Source: CAJQQY01 sp045106765
GTDB lineage: Bacteria > Bacteroidota > Bacteroidia > Chitinophagales > Saprospiraceae
Length of the DNA: 64,000 bases
Direction: 5' to 3'
NCBI GenBank assembly: GCA_045106765.1
Contig: JBGCFD010000048.1
Span: forward strand, 23,837-87,836
Both the position numbers and the translations under genes were made by a program. Below, piece by piece: positions 9,263-19,200 of the stretch; position 1 is the first letter of the stretch; each line of letters opens with the position of its first letter. The notes beneath the pieces were generated by a model. It did no database searches and was not told the origin of the DNA. It saw only the letters and a program-made list of their open reading frames with translations.

Positions 9263-10135
9263 ATGGCAATAATAAAATCCTACCGTTCAGGTTGGAAAAA
9301 AGTTTGGAAAAATAAAAAAATGTGGGTGCTCCTGTACTTACTCAACTTTGTATTTGCATTGTTATCTGCAGTACCTTTCTCTGGTTTTTTAAGCAAATCT
9401 ATCGGGCATTCTTTGGCTAATACAAACATGTTAAATGGATTTGATTATACTTTTATTTCAGACTTGCTGCGAGAATATGGAAGCGGATTTTCAGTTATTA
9501 TGAATTTGTCGATGGGGATTATTCTATTGTTTTTTATCTTTTCTATTTTTTGGATGGGTGGTATTCTATCCATTTTAAAGAATAAAGAAAATGATTATTC
9601 CTTTCGGAAATTTTGGCAAGGAAGTGCTTTCTATTTTTGGAAACTTACTCGATTGACTTTTTATTTTACATTTTTCCAAATCGTAATTTTAGGCCTTTTT
9701 GCTTTCCTATTTTTGCAACAAGGCGTTTCTCCATTTGAAGTGGAGAGTGAGGTTTCGATTATTAAATCGGTCATGATTCTTTTGCCTATCTATCTTTTTT
9801 TTGCAACGATAGTTTTTATGATTCAAGATTATGCAAAAATCCATATTGTACATGATGATGCGAAATTTATTTTCCAACCAATCAAAAATGCTTTTCGTTT
9901 TGTTTTAAAAAATTTTAGAAAATGCTTTGGGCTGTATCTTTTAAACTTGTTGACTTTTGTAGTATTTTTTGGAATTTATTGGATTTTGAGTAATGGCTTT
10001 AAGAGTAATTCTACTCCTACAATTCTACTTTTATTTTTGATCGGACAAGCATTTATTTTTAGTCGGATTGCGGTAAAATTATTGAACTTAGGAAGTGCTA
10101 TGGAGATGTTTCAAAATCTAAAAAAAGAGGCTTAA
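9263..10135 (+). CDS. polytopic membrane protein of unknown function
   Basis: 290 residues with about six hydrophobic segments (near 20-40, 75-100, 125-150, 165-185, 220-243 and 250-270). The N-terminus is basic (SYRSGWKKVWKNKKMWVLL), a pattern common in uncharacterised membrane proteins whose first helix follows the motif GWKxxWKNKK. There are no catalytic or transport motifs. It lies 33 bp after the M1 peptidase, so the two may form an operon. Function unknown. Confidence 0.65.
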   Translation: MAIIKSYRSGWKKVWKNKKMWVLLYLLNFVFALLSAVPFSGFLSKSIGHSLANTNMLNGFDYTFISDLLREYGSGFSVIMNLSMGIILLFFIFSIFWMGGILSILKNKENDYSFRKFWQGSAFYFWKLTRLTFYFTFFQIVILGLFAFLFLQQGVSPFEVESEVSIIKSVMILLPIYLFFATIVFMIQDYAKIHIVHDDAKFIFQPIKNAFRFVLKNFRKCFGLYLLNLLTFVVFFGIYWILSNGFKSNSTPTILLLFLIGQAFIFSRIAVKLLNLGSAMEMFQNLKKEA

Positions 10136-10158
10136 CTCTAATTTTACTTTTCCAAAAA

Positions 10159-10192
10159 AAAAGCTACCGACAAATCATTGCCGATAGCTTTT
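10159..10192 (-). terminator. terminator of lipoprotein copy 1
   Basis: An 11-bp stem (AAAAGCTACCG with its near complement) and 12-nt loop, followed on the minus strand by a run of nine T. It lies 55 nt past the stop of the minus-strand gene ending at 10247. The same hairpin recurs after the next two paralogues (12148-12181 and 14127-14158). Confidence 0.75.
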
Positions 10193-10246
10193 CAAAATTA
10201 CTGTTATCAAAATCAATAACTAGTTTTAGTTTTCATCTTTTTTATT

Positions 10247-12004
10247 TTAAAATTCTCTGATCGCTTTCCAAGAACCTGTAATTGGAAGTGTACCTCCACC
10301 ATTCGGATCATCCACATTACCTGTAAATGTTCCTGAATTAGTTTCACCAATTACTGCGGAATAATTATCTACCGTAATTGTCATATCTGTTCCTGAAACG
10401 GATACACCATTTGAGGTAGAAAAGTAAAATGAAAGCACATCAAATGTTCCTGGTCCATCGATTATCGCTTCAAGTGAAAAATTATTTTGCATAGCATCAT
10501 TTCCATATAAATAATGGTAGCCCGCCCCTGTTCCTAATGAATCAAAAAGACTAACATATTCTGTCAAATTAGTGGTCGTTCCATTATAGTCGAAAATGAT
10601 ATATTCTGCCAAAGAGATACATGCTTGCAATTCACCAAAGTCAACTGTACTTGCATTTGTAAAAATAGTGGCATCACTTTGAGTAAACGCAGCTAAATCG
10701 ACTGCTGTTATTTCTACATCAGCTGTAATTCCACAATGAATAAAAGTATAATCAATAGTTCCATCAGTTGTGTAAGCATAATATTCTGCCCAACCTAATT
10801 TGATTTTTGCATAACCATTTGTAACTGGGTTGTTATCACAATCAACCAAAGTTCCTGTAATCGTCAATGAATTATCAGCAACAGTAGAAGGATCAATATT
10901 AATTGGATCCAAAGTTACATCAGCTGTAAATGGTCCTATTTCCTGACTATGAATTGCATCTCCACAATTGTTAAATGAACCAGCATAAACATTTAATGTA
11001 AAGGTAGTGTTAGCTGGAACTTGTCCAGAAAAAACTCCTGCAGTATTAGTCACATCACATGCTGTACTTGCCCATCCATTATTATCAAATGTTAGACAAA
11101 CAGTAGCACCTTCTAATTCTACCCCATCTAACAATACACTTCCGTCCAAGTAAATTAAATCCCAATTGATATCACAATTCCAATAAGTGAAGTGTGAAAC
11201 GTCACCCACATATTCGTCACCTTGCAAAGTTGCTTTTCCTTCTTCTTTCCAAACTCCATTAGTTTCGTCAAAATACCAAAGTGGAATTTCAGCAGGAGCA
11301 GAACTAGATTGAGTACTTCCAACTGGCATAGTTAATTGAACTGTTTTTCCATCTGCAACATTCAACAATTCTCCTCCACTTCCTAATAATTCTACTGCCA
11401 CCATTCCGTAAGTTGTCAATCCTTCCTCTACATTATCAGTTGTAATTCCTCGAAGATCACCAGGCATGATGGATGAAATATTGTCAGCAGTTGGATCCAA
11501 GTATTGAGCAGCAACTTCAACTGTTCCAGTATACGGATTACCATTAGCATCTGCAACTGCATTAGCTGGGAATTCTAATTTTACTCCTTCAGGAGTGGTA
11601 ACTGTTCCTCCACTTGCTCCAACCGTTCCTTGAATTGTTTTTTCCAAAAGGCTAATTTTTACATTAGATCGTTGATCGGCAAAAGCAAAAAATGTTCGAG
11701 AACCGTGGAAGTATCCATCCTTTTCGACTTTTACAAAAGCTCGATTTTCAAGGACAGTCACATTTTCAAATTTAAAAATTCCATTAGCATCCGTGGTCGT
11801 CATTTCATTTCCAAAACTTACATTCGCTCCTGAGATTGCAATATTATTCACATCTACAACCAATCCTGCTACAGAGGTATTTACATTTATAAAATTTCTA
11901 GTATTGTCAATTGGCGGTGGCATATCATCTATAATTACCGAATCTTTTTTACATGAGGCAAAAACAAGTATAGTTGCCAATACGAGTAGAATAATTTTTT
12001 TCAT
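10247..12004 (-). CDS. surface lipoprotein with carboxypeptidase-D-like and ZU5-like domains, tandem copy 1
   Basis: 585 residues. The signal peptide has a lipobox, VFASC, with the lipidated Cys at 18. A carboxypeptidase-D regulatory-like beta domain spans about 43-115 (VAGLVVDVNNIAISGANVSF). A ZU5-like domain follows (about 130-270), opened by GGTVTTPEGVKLEFPANAV and closed by IPLWYFDETNGVWKEEG and VSHFTYWNCD. The C-terminal half is beta-rich with conserved cysteines and ends in PITGSWKAIREF. It is probably an outer-membrane-anchored binding or structural protein; no enzyme motif was seen. This is the last of three tandem paralogues on the minus strand. It has a normal ATG start, a conserved block about 90-123 nt upstream and its own terminator. 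Confidence 0.72.
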   Translation of the reverse strand: MKKIILLVLATILVFASCKKDSVIIDDMPPPIDNTRNFINVNTSVAGLVVDVNNIAISGANVSFGNEMTTTDANGIFKFENVTVLENRAFVKVEKDGYFHGSRTFFAFADQRSNVKISLLEKTIQGTVGASGGTVTTPEGVKLEFPANAVADANGNPYTGTVEVAAQYLDPTADNISSIMPGDLRGITTDNVEEGLTTYGMVAVELLGSGGELLNVADGKTVQLTMPVGSTQSSSAPAEIPLWYFDETNGVWKEEGKATLQGDEYVGDVSHFTYWNCDINWDLIYLDGSVLLDGVELEGATVCLTFDNNGWASTACDVTNTAGVFSGQVPANTTFTLNVYAGSFNNCGDAIHSQEIGPFTADVTLDPINIDPSTVADNSLTITGTLVDCDNNPVTNGYAKIKLGWAEYYAYTTDGTIDYTFIHCGITADVEITAVDLAAFTQSDATIFTNASTVDFGELQACISLAEYIIFDYNGTTTNLTEYVSLFDSLGTGAGYHYLYGNDAMQNNFSLEAIIDGPGTFDVLSFYFSTSNGVSVSGTDMTITVDNYSAVIGETNSGTFTGNVDDPNGGGTLPITGSWKAIREF

Positions 12005-12093
12005 TTAAATTGAAATTTTTTAATGGTTTAAAAAAAATTAGATTTTTTCTGAATTAAATAAGCTGTAAGCCATCTTATTGGGCTTTCAATTGT

Positions 12094-12127
12094 TATCACG
12101 GAAGGTTCGTGTAGAAGGTTGGGTTGA
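12094..12127 (-). promoter_or_regulatory. conserved upstream block of copy 1
   Basis: The plus-strand words TATCACGG, AGGTT and GGTTGGGT occur here, 90-123 nt upstream of the start of copy 1. The same words recur at nearly the same distance ahead of copies 2 and 3. Conservation outside the coding region suggests a promoter/operator or leader RNA element. No TAnnTTTG box is clear. Confidence 0.4.
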
Positions 12128-12147
12128 TATTTATTTATTTCAAAAAA

Positions 12148-12181
12148 AAAAGCTATCAACAAATAATTGTCAATAGCTTTT
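12148..12181 (-). terminator. terminator of lipoprotein copy 2
   Basis: The AAAAGCTAT/ATAGCTTTT stem is followed on the minus strand by a long T-run. It has the same position and sequence type as the hairpins after copies 1 and 3, so the terminator was duplicated with the gene. Confidence 0.7.
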
Positions 12182-12232
12182 CAAAATTACTGTTATCAAA
12201 ATCAGTAAATAGTTTTAGCTTTTTTCTTTTTT

Positions 12233-14068
12233 CTAAAATTCCCTAATGGCTTTAAAGGAGCCGGTAATTGGGGAGGTTCCAGAACCTATGCTTATTTCAC
12301 CAGTAAATGTTCCTTCGCATGTTTCCCCAATTGTTCCTGAATATTGAGTAAATGTTACTGAAATATCACTTCCATATCCTCCATTTGGATTGCTTTGATT
12401 TCCTGGTACATAAATGTAACCTCCACCAAATGTTCCTAGTCCACCATCAGAAGTTTGAAGAGAAAAATAACCTTGATTATTATATTGACCAGTAATAAAT
12501 TGCTCTCCTGATCCTTGGTTCAATGAATCATTGATAGAAATATATTCAGTTAGTGTGTAAGTTATTCCATCTAAATCATAAGTAATAAATTCTGCCAAAG
12601 TAATACATGCCTGTGTAGTTCCCATGTCAATTGTATTAGACCAAGAATAAGTTGCTGGATCGCTTTGAGTGAAATCATCTAAATCAACCGCTGTGATTTC
12701 AAAAGCTGCTGGATTGCCACAATGAATGAAAGAATAATTAATTGTTCCATCTGTCGTATAGACATAATATTCAATCCATCCTATTTTGATTTTAGCATAA
12801 CCATTAGTAACTGGGTTGTTATCACAGTCAACCAAATTTCCAGTTACAGTTACGGAATTATCAGTAACTGTTGACGGATCTATATTAATTGGATCAAGTG
12901 TTTCATCAGCAGTAAATGGGCCTATTTCTTGGGTATGAATCACATCTCCACAATTAGAATATCCTGCTGGATAAACATTCAAAGTAAACGTGCTATTGGT
13001 TGGTACTTTTCCAGAAAACATTCCTCCAGAATTAGTTACGTCACAAGCCGAAGTTCCCCATCCATTGACCTCAAATGTCAAACATACATATGCTCCTTCC
13101 AAACTTGCTCCATCTAACAATATACTTCCATCTATATAAATTAAATCCCAATTGGTATCACAATTCCAAAAAGTGAAGTGAGAAACCTCACCTATATATT
13201 CATTTCCTTGCAAAGTTGCTTTTCCCTCTTCTTTCCAAACTCCATTGGTTTCGTCAAAATACCAAAGTGGGATTTCCGCAGGTGCAGAACTTGTTTGTGT
13301 ATTTCCTACGGGCATGGTTAACTGAACTGTTTTGCCATCAGCAACATTCAATAATTCGCCTCCACTTCCTAATAATTCTACAGCGACCATTCCGTAAGTA
13401 GTCAAACCTTCTTCTACATTATCAGTCGTAATTCCTCGAAGATCTCCAGGCATGATTGATAAAATATTGTCAGCAGAAGGATCTAAATATTGAGCAGCTA
13501 CTTCAACTGTTCCGGTGTAAGGATTTCCATTAGCGTCTGCAACTGCGTTAGCTGGGAATTCTAATTTCACTCCTTCTGGAGTCGTAACCGTTCCTCCGCT
13601 TACTCCAACTGTTCCTTGAATCGTTTTTTCTAAAAGACTGATTTTTACATTTGATCGTTGATTGGCATAAGCGAAAAATGTTCGAGATCCGTGGAAGTAA
13701 CCATCCTTTTCCACTTTTACAAAAGCTCGATTTTCAAGTACTGATACATTTTCAAATTTAAAAATACCATTAGCATCAGTTGTCGTTGTCGTATTTCCAA
13801 AACTTACTATAGCATCAGCAATTGCTATATTATTTACATCAACCACTTGTCCAGCAACTGAAGCATTTACTTGAACAAAGTTACGTGTGTTATCAACTGG
13901 TGGATCATCAACTATAACAGGATCTTTTTTACATGAAGCAAAAACAAGCATTCCAGCTAACACAAGTAGAATAATTTTTTTAATCTGAATTGAATTTTTT
14001 AATCGTTTAAATAAATTAGATTTTTTTAAAATTGAAATAAAATGGTAGTCATCATTTCGAGTTTTCAA
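12233..14068 (-). CDS. surface lipoprotein, tandem copy 2, with ATG-to-ATT change at the ancestral start
   Basis: Paralogue of its two neighbours, with the same order: lipobox VFASC, carboxypeptidase-D-like domain, ZU5-like domain, beta-rich C-terminus ending PITGSFKAIREF. In copies 1 and 3 the signal peptide begins with ATG (MKKIILL); here the matching codon at 13984-13982 reads ATT. The only in-frame ATG upstream is at 14068, given here as the outer limit. It adds 28 residues (MKTRNDDYHF... to NSIQ) before the signal sequence. The conserved upstream block at 14073-14107 lies 89-123 nt from the ATT, the same spacing as in the other copies, and leaves almost no leader before 14068. Translation may start at ATT, use the long n-region, or be weak. 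Confidence 0.65.
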   Translation of the reverse strand: MKTRNDDYHFISILKKSNLFKRLKNSIQIKKIILLVLAGMLVFASCKKDPVIVDDPPVDNTRNFVQVNASVAGQVVDVNNIAIADAIVSFGNTTTTTDANGIFKFENVSVLENRAFVKVEKDGYFHGSRTFFAYANQRSNVKISLLEKTIQGTVGVSGGTVTTPEGVKLEFPANAVADANGNPYTGTVEVAAQYLDPSADNILSIMPGDLRGITTDNVEEGLTTYGMVAVELLGSGGELLNVADGKTVQLTMPVGNTQTSSAPAEIPLWYFDETNGVWKEEGKATLQGNEYIGEVSHFTFWNCDTNWDLIYIDGSILLDGASLEGAYVCLTFEVNGWGTSACDVTNSGGMFSGKVPTNSTFTLNVYPAGYSNCGDVIHTQEIGPFTADETLDPINIDPSTVTDNSVTVTGNLVDCDNNPVTNGYAKIKIGWIEYYVYTTDGTINYSFIHCGNPAAFEITAVDLDDFTQSDPATYSWSNTIDMGTTQACITLAEFITYDLDGITYTLTEYISINDSLNQGSGEQFITGQYNNQGYFSLQTSDGGLGTFGGGYIYVPGNQSNPNGGYGSDISVTFTQYSGTIGETCEGTFTGEISIGSGTSPITGSFKAIREF

Positions 14069-14072
14069 TTAC

Positions 14073-14107
14073 TATCACGGGAGGTTAATTGGAAAGGTTG
14101 GGTCGGG
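14073..14107 (-). promoter_or_regulatory. conserved upstream block of copy 2
   Basis: Carries the same TATCACGG, AGGTT and AAGGTTGGGT words as the blocks ahead of copies 1 and 3. It lies 89-123 nt from the ATT codon that replaces the start in copy 2, but only 5-39 nt from the ATG at 14068. Confidence 0.4.
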
Positions 14108-14126
14108 TTATATTTTTTTCTCAAAA

Positions 14127-14158
14127 AAAACTACCGACAAATAATTGTCGATAGTTTT
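14127..14158 (-). terminator. terminator of lipoprotein copy 3
   Basis: A 14-bp stem (AAAACTACCGACAA with one G-T pair) and a 4-nt loop, followed on the minus strand by eight T. It lies 64 nt past the stop of the third paralogue and matches the hairpins at 10159 and 12148 in sequence. Confidence 0.8.
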
Positions 14159-14221
14159 TAAAATTTCCAATTATTAAAATCACTAACTAGTATTAGCTTC
14201 AGCTTTAATTTTTAAATTAAT

Positions 14222-15967
14222 CTAATCTCTTATTGCTTTAAAAGAGCCCGTTATCGGTGAAACTGCTCCTGTGGGATCAGTAAGTTCTCCAGAAAAAGTA
14301 CCTTGACAAACTTCTCCAGACACCCCTGAATATTGAGTAAATGTTACCTCAATATCATCTCCATATAAACTTACTTGGTTTGCCCAAATACTAATTGTGC
14401 CTCCTGAAAAAGTACCGACTGCTGTTCCATCTATGCTAATATTAGTATAAACTTGATTTCCAGAGGATCCAGAAATGTGCTGTGTCGGAGCTCCGAGTGT
14501 ATCATAGATACCTATATATTCAATCATTGTATAATTTACACCACCATACTCATAAATAATATATTCATCTAGTGTTATACAGGCTTGAACTTCTCCTACA
14601 TCAATGTTACCACTCATCGGATAAGTAGATAGTTCACTCTTAGTTGCTCCATTTATATCATAAAATGTAACTTCTACATCATCTGTCAAAGTACCACAAT
14701 GAATAAAAGTAAAATCAAGTGTACCATCTACTGTGTAAGAATAAAATGTATAATATCCTACTGTGATTTTTGCATAGCCATTTGTTACCGTATTATTATC
14801 ACAGTCAACCATTGAACCTGTTACATTCAATGTACTTTCATTAATAGCAGAACCATCAAGGTCAATTACATCCAATGTTACATCCGCAGTAAAAGGACCA
14901 ATTTCGGCAGTATAAAAAGCTGCAGTACCACAGTTCCCAGCTGGCCCATAAACCTCTATCGTAAATATTGTATTGGTTGGAACTTGTCCTGAAAAGACAC
15001 CTGCAGAATTAGTATAATCACATGCTGTAGAATTCCAACCTCCATTATCAAAAGACAAACAAACATTCGATCCTTCTAATATAACTCCATCCAATAAGAC
15101 TGTTCCATCCAAGTAAATTAAGTCCCAATTAATATCACAATTCCAAAAAGTAAAATGTGAAACATCTCCAATATATTTATCTCCTTGCAATGTTGCTTTA
15201 CCTTCTTCTTTCCAAACGCCGGTAGTTTCATCAAAATACCAAAGTGGAATTTCTGCGGGTGCAGAACTTAATTGTGCACTTCCAACAGGCATCGTTAATT
15301 GAACTGTTTTACCATCTGCTACATTTAATAATTCATCATTACTTCCTAATAATTCTACGGCAACCATTCCATAAGTTGTTAACCCTTCTTCAACATTATC
15401 AGTTGTAATACCTCGAAGATCTCCAGGCATAATATTTTCAATATTTTCAGCAGTTGGATCTAGATACTGAGCAGCTACTTGAACTGTTCCCGTATATGGA
15501 GAACCATCAGCATTGGCTACAGCGTTAGCTGGAAAATTTAACTGCACTCCTTCTGGTGTAGAAACTGTTCCACCACTAGCACCAACTGTTCCTTGAATCG
15601 TTTTTTCCAATAAACTAATTTTGACATTTGATCGCTGATTAGCATAAGCAAAAAATGTTCGAGATCCGTGGAAATATCCATCTTTTTCAACTGTTACAAA
15701 TGCTCTATTTTCAAGTACAGAAACATCTTCAAATGTAAAAATTCCATTTTCATCAGTTGAAATAGTTTCCGTTCCAAAACTTACTAAAGCATCTGAAATG
15801 GGAGTATTGTCTTTATCAACTACTTGTCCAGCAACTGAAGTATTTACTTGAACAAAGTTTCGAGTATTATCAATCGGCGGTGAAGGTGGATCTACAATAA
15901 TGGTATCTTTTTTACATGAGGCAAAAGCGAGCACCCCCGCTAGCATGAGCAGAATAATCTTTTTCAT
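14222..15967 (-). CDS. surface lipoprotein with carboxypeptidase-D-like and ZU5-like domains, tandem copy 3
   Basis: 581 residues from the ATG at 15967. The frame stays open 30 codons further upstream, but the signal peptide (MKKIILLMLAGVLAFASC, lipidated Cys at 18) begins here as in copy 1. Domain order is the same as in the neighbours. The first 300 residues are very close to the other copies and the C-terminal 250 have diverged most, including the segment before the shared ending SPITGSFKAIRD. Outer-membrane or periplasmic anchoring is likely. No enzyme motif was seen. It is first in transcription order of the three tandem genes, each about 2.0 kb apart. Confidence 0.72.
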   Translation of the reverse strand: MKKIILLMLAGVLAFASCKKDTIIVDPPSPPIDNTRNFVQVNTSVAGQVVDKDNTPISDALVSFGTETISTDENGIFTFEDVSVLENRAFVTVEKDGYFHGSRTFFAYANQRSNVKISLLEKTIQGTVGASGGTVSTPEGVQLNFPANAVANADGSPYTGTVQVAAQYLDPTAENIENIMPGDLRGITTDNVEEGLTTYGMVAVELLGSNDELLNVADGKTVQLTMPVGSAQLSSAPAEIPLWYFDETTGVWKEEGKATLQGDKYIGDVSHFTFWNCDINWDLIYLDGTVLLDGVILEGSNVCLSFDNGGWNSTACDYTNSAGVFSGQVPTNTIFTIEVYGPAGNCGTAAFYTAEIGPFTADVTLDVIDLDGSAINESTLNVTGSMVDCDNNTVTNGYAKITVGYYTFYSYTVDGTLDFTFIHCGTLTDDVEVTFYDINGATKSELSTYPMSGNIDVGEVQACITLDEYIIYEYGGVNYTMIEYIGIYDTLGAPTQHISGSSGNQVYTNISIDGTAVGTFSGGTISIWANQVSLYGDDIEVTFTQYSGVSGEVCQGTFSGELTDPTGAVSPITGSFKAIRD

Positions 15968-16051
15968 CTGAATTGAATTTTTAAATTGTTTAAAAAAATG
16001 ATTTTTTGAATTGAAATAAGAAAGAAGGTTTCTTATTTGCTTTTCGATTGG

Positions 16052-16085
16052 GTACACGAGAAGTTGGATAGGAAAGGTTGGGTGA
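16052..16085 (-). promoter_or_regulatory. conserved upstream block of copy 3
   Basis: The words TACACGAGAAG and GAAAGGTTGGGT lie 85-118 nt upstream of the start of copy 3. They align with the blocks ahead of copies 1 and 2. Confidence 0.38.
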
Positions 16086-16216
16086 GTTTTATTTTTTTCT
16101 AAAATTTAGATTTTTTGAAATTACAATTGGAGAACTATTTGAATAAAATAGTTCCCCAATTCCTTTTTCTAAAAAAATATTTAGAAAATAAAATGACAAT
16201 CATTTTTGAAAAAAAG

Positions 16217-19200
16217 TTAAATTTCCTTTTTAATAGTTGGGAGTTTAGTAAACCATTTATACAAAACAGGCACCACCACCAACGCCAAAATCGTACTCGA
16301 AATCATTCCACCAATAATCGTAATCGTCAAAGGTGACCATTGATTTGTTCGTTGCAAAGTCAAAGGCACCAATCCCAAAATCGTCGTAATCGAAGTCAAA
16401 ACAATCGGTTTAAATCTTCGCTTGCTTCCAAGAATAATCGCTTCTTGCAAAGTCATCTGACCTTCTTCTACTAATTGATTAATATAATCAACCAGTATAA
16501 TTGAATTATTGACCACAATTCCAATCAAACTAATTAAACCTACAAAAGCAAAAAATGAAAATGGCCAACCTGTCAAATATAAAGCGATAAATGATCCACA
16601 GATTGCCAATGGAATCGCTGAGAAAACAATAAATGGTTGCAACACAGAACGAAATTGTAAAACCAAAACTGCAAAAATTGCCACCTGCGCTAAAATCAAA
16701 ATCACTCCCAAACTTCCAAAAGTACTTTGTTGTTCTTTATACTCACCACCAATCACATATTCATATCCTCGTGGCAAATCAATTTTTTTCAACTGCTCGA
16801 TTATTCCTTCTGTAATCGGAATCGTCTTATCCAAATCTGTCACTCCTGCAAAAACAGAAGTATTTCTTTTTAAATCTAAATGTTCAAATTGTGCAATACC
16901 TCCTTCAAATCGAACATCGGCAATATGATTTAAAGGAATCTGTCCACCCATCCGATTTGCCACATATATTTTATTTAAATCTTCAATACTCGGCGACTCA
17001 TCAAAAGGCATCCTGATCACCAAATTATAATCTTCATCATCATCTAAAGTTATTTTATCAATCGCTAAACCATTCAAACTTGCTCGAACAGTTTGATCAA
17101 AATCTAATTCAGATACTCCAAGTAATCCAGCTTTTTCTTTATTCAAATTTATTTTAAGCTGCGTTTGATTACGACGCATTGGATTGTTGATATTAATTAC
17201 GTTGGGTGTCGCAGCCAAGGTAGATTCTACTTGAAGAGATAATTCTTTCAAAATTTTTAAATCCTCCCCAACTAATTTAATTTCAATTGGAGCACTAACA
17301 GGAACACCATTCTTCAACTCTTCCGTTGTAATTTCAGCTCCAATATATTTTTTAAATTCTTTCCTTAAATCTGAAAGCGTTTTATAAAAACGACCTTGAT
17401 CCCATTCCGTAAAATTGACCAAAACTTCCCCACGAGATTTCATAAATGACGCTGGAATTTTATTGTAATAAATTTGTGGATTTCCATGACCAACATTTGT
17501 CGTATAATTTTTCACATAATCCATCGTGTCCAAAATTGATTCTACAAATTCAATCGCTTTTTCCGTTTCACCCAAACTTGAACCTCGTGGTGTTCGAACA
17601 TCAATGAGTAGTAACGGTTTGTCTGCCGTAGGGAAAAAACTAACTCCGATTTTTGGAAATAAAGAAACACTAAAAACAAAAACTGCTACCGAAGCAATCA
17701 TTATCAACCAACCTGTATTTAATGAAAACTTTAAAATAGGATCGTAAACCTTTTCCTCTAACCAATGAAAAAATCGGTCAGCATAAGATGGTTCTGTTCG
17801 TGCTTTTTTTGCCATCACCCAATTCGATAAAATAGGCGAAAAGGTCAACGCCAAAATCAAAGAAATGATTAAAGTAAAAATCACCGTAAAAGGCAATGAC
17901 TGTAAAAACAAACCTGCACCTTCTCCCAATTGACTCAATGGAAAAAAGGATAAAACCGTCGTGACAGTCGAACTAAAAATAGCTAACCCAACTTCTGAAG
18001 CACCTTTCATTGCTGCTTCCCGCCTCGAAAGCCCTTCTTGAATAAATCGATTAATATTTTCAATCACCACAATTCCATTGTCCACCAAAAGTCCTAATGC
18101 CAAAACCAAAGAAGCAATCGAAATCTGTTGCAAACCAAAACCTGCTCCTTTTAATAAGCCCAATGACAAAATCATACACAACGGAATCAACGTAATAATG
18201 ATAAATGCAGAACGCCAACCCAACACTAAAAAAATCACAATTCCAACTAGCAAAACTCCTTGCAACAAGTTGGAAAAAAATTCATTGATTCGTTTCTTCA
18301 CCGCAGAAGCCTGCTCGAAGGAAACATTCAGATGAACATTTTTAGGCAACTCTTTTTTAAATTCATTGGTGAGTAATTGCACTTCTTGATCGACATCAAT
18401 AATATTTTCACCCGTCTTTAATTTTAAAGTAATAAAAACAGATTTCATTTTATTGAATTCTGCTTTCCAAAGCAGGTCTTCATTTTCCATTTTCACCTCA
18501 GCAATATCTTTAAGATAAACTACTCGATTATTTCCTACAGCAACAATCGTATTTTTTATTTCTTCAATATTATCATATCCTCCGGTACTTTTTATCGTAA
18601 AATTCTTGGAACCTGCGACAACATTTCCTCCTGGAATATTGACGTTATTAGATCGTAGAATTCCAGCCACTTGCCCTAGATTAATATTTTGAGTAGCCAT
18701 CCTTTCGTAATTCAGAGACACTCGAATTTCTTCGGCAGGACTTGCTTCGATTTTTATTTTATTTAAACCTTTGACTGCTTCTAATTTATCTTCAAAATCT
18801 TCGGCTAAATTTTGCAATTCACTATAACTTACATTATCTGAACTTAAAGCAAAGACCAAATAATTCACCATCTCCTCTGGTTTGATTTGCCGAACATCAA
18901 ACAAAACAATTCCATCTGGTAAATCACCTCTGACACTATTTATTTGTCGCAAAACTTCATTGTACTTCTCGGTATAATCGCCTTCAAATTCTGAGTTCAC
19001 TCCTACCCTCGCCAATCCTTCTGAAACGAATGCCTCAATTTCTGTAATCCCATCAAGCTCATTGATCGCTTTTTCAAGAGGATCAACAATCAAATTTTCC
19101 ATGTCCTCAGGACTCGTCCCAGGATAAACTACGATCATATTATAAAATGGAAAACTAACTTGTGGATCTTCCGAACGAGGCATACTGACAAATGATCGTA

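Noticed and set aside
10159..14158. Three similar hairpins as a dispersed mobile repeat
   Set aside because: Each lies at the same distance after a paralogous gene and has terminator features; they were duplicated with the genes.
16509..16928. 139-codon plus-strand frame
   Set aside because: Antisense to the RND permease, whose motifs are clear; no start context or domain.
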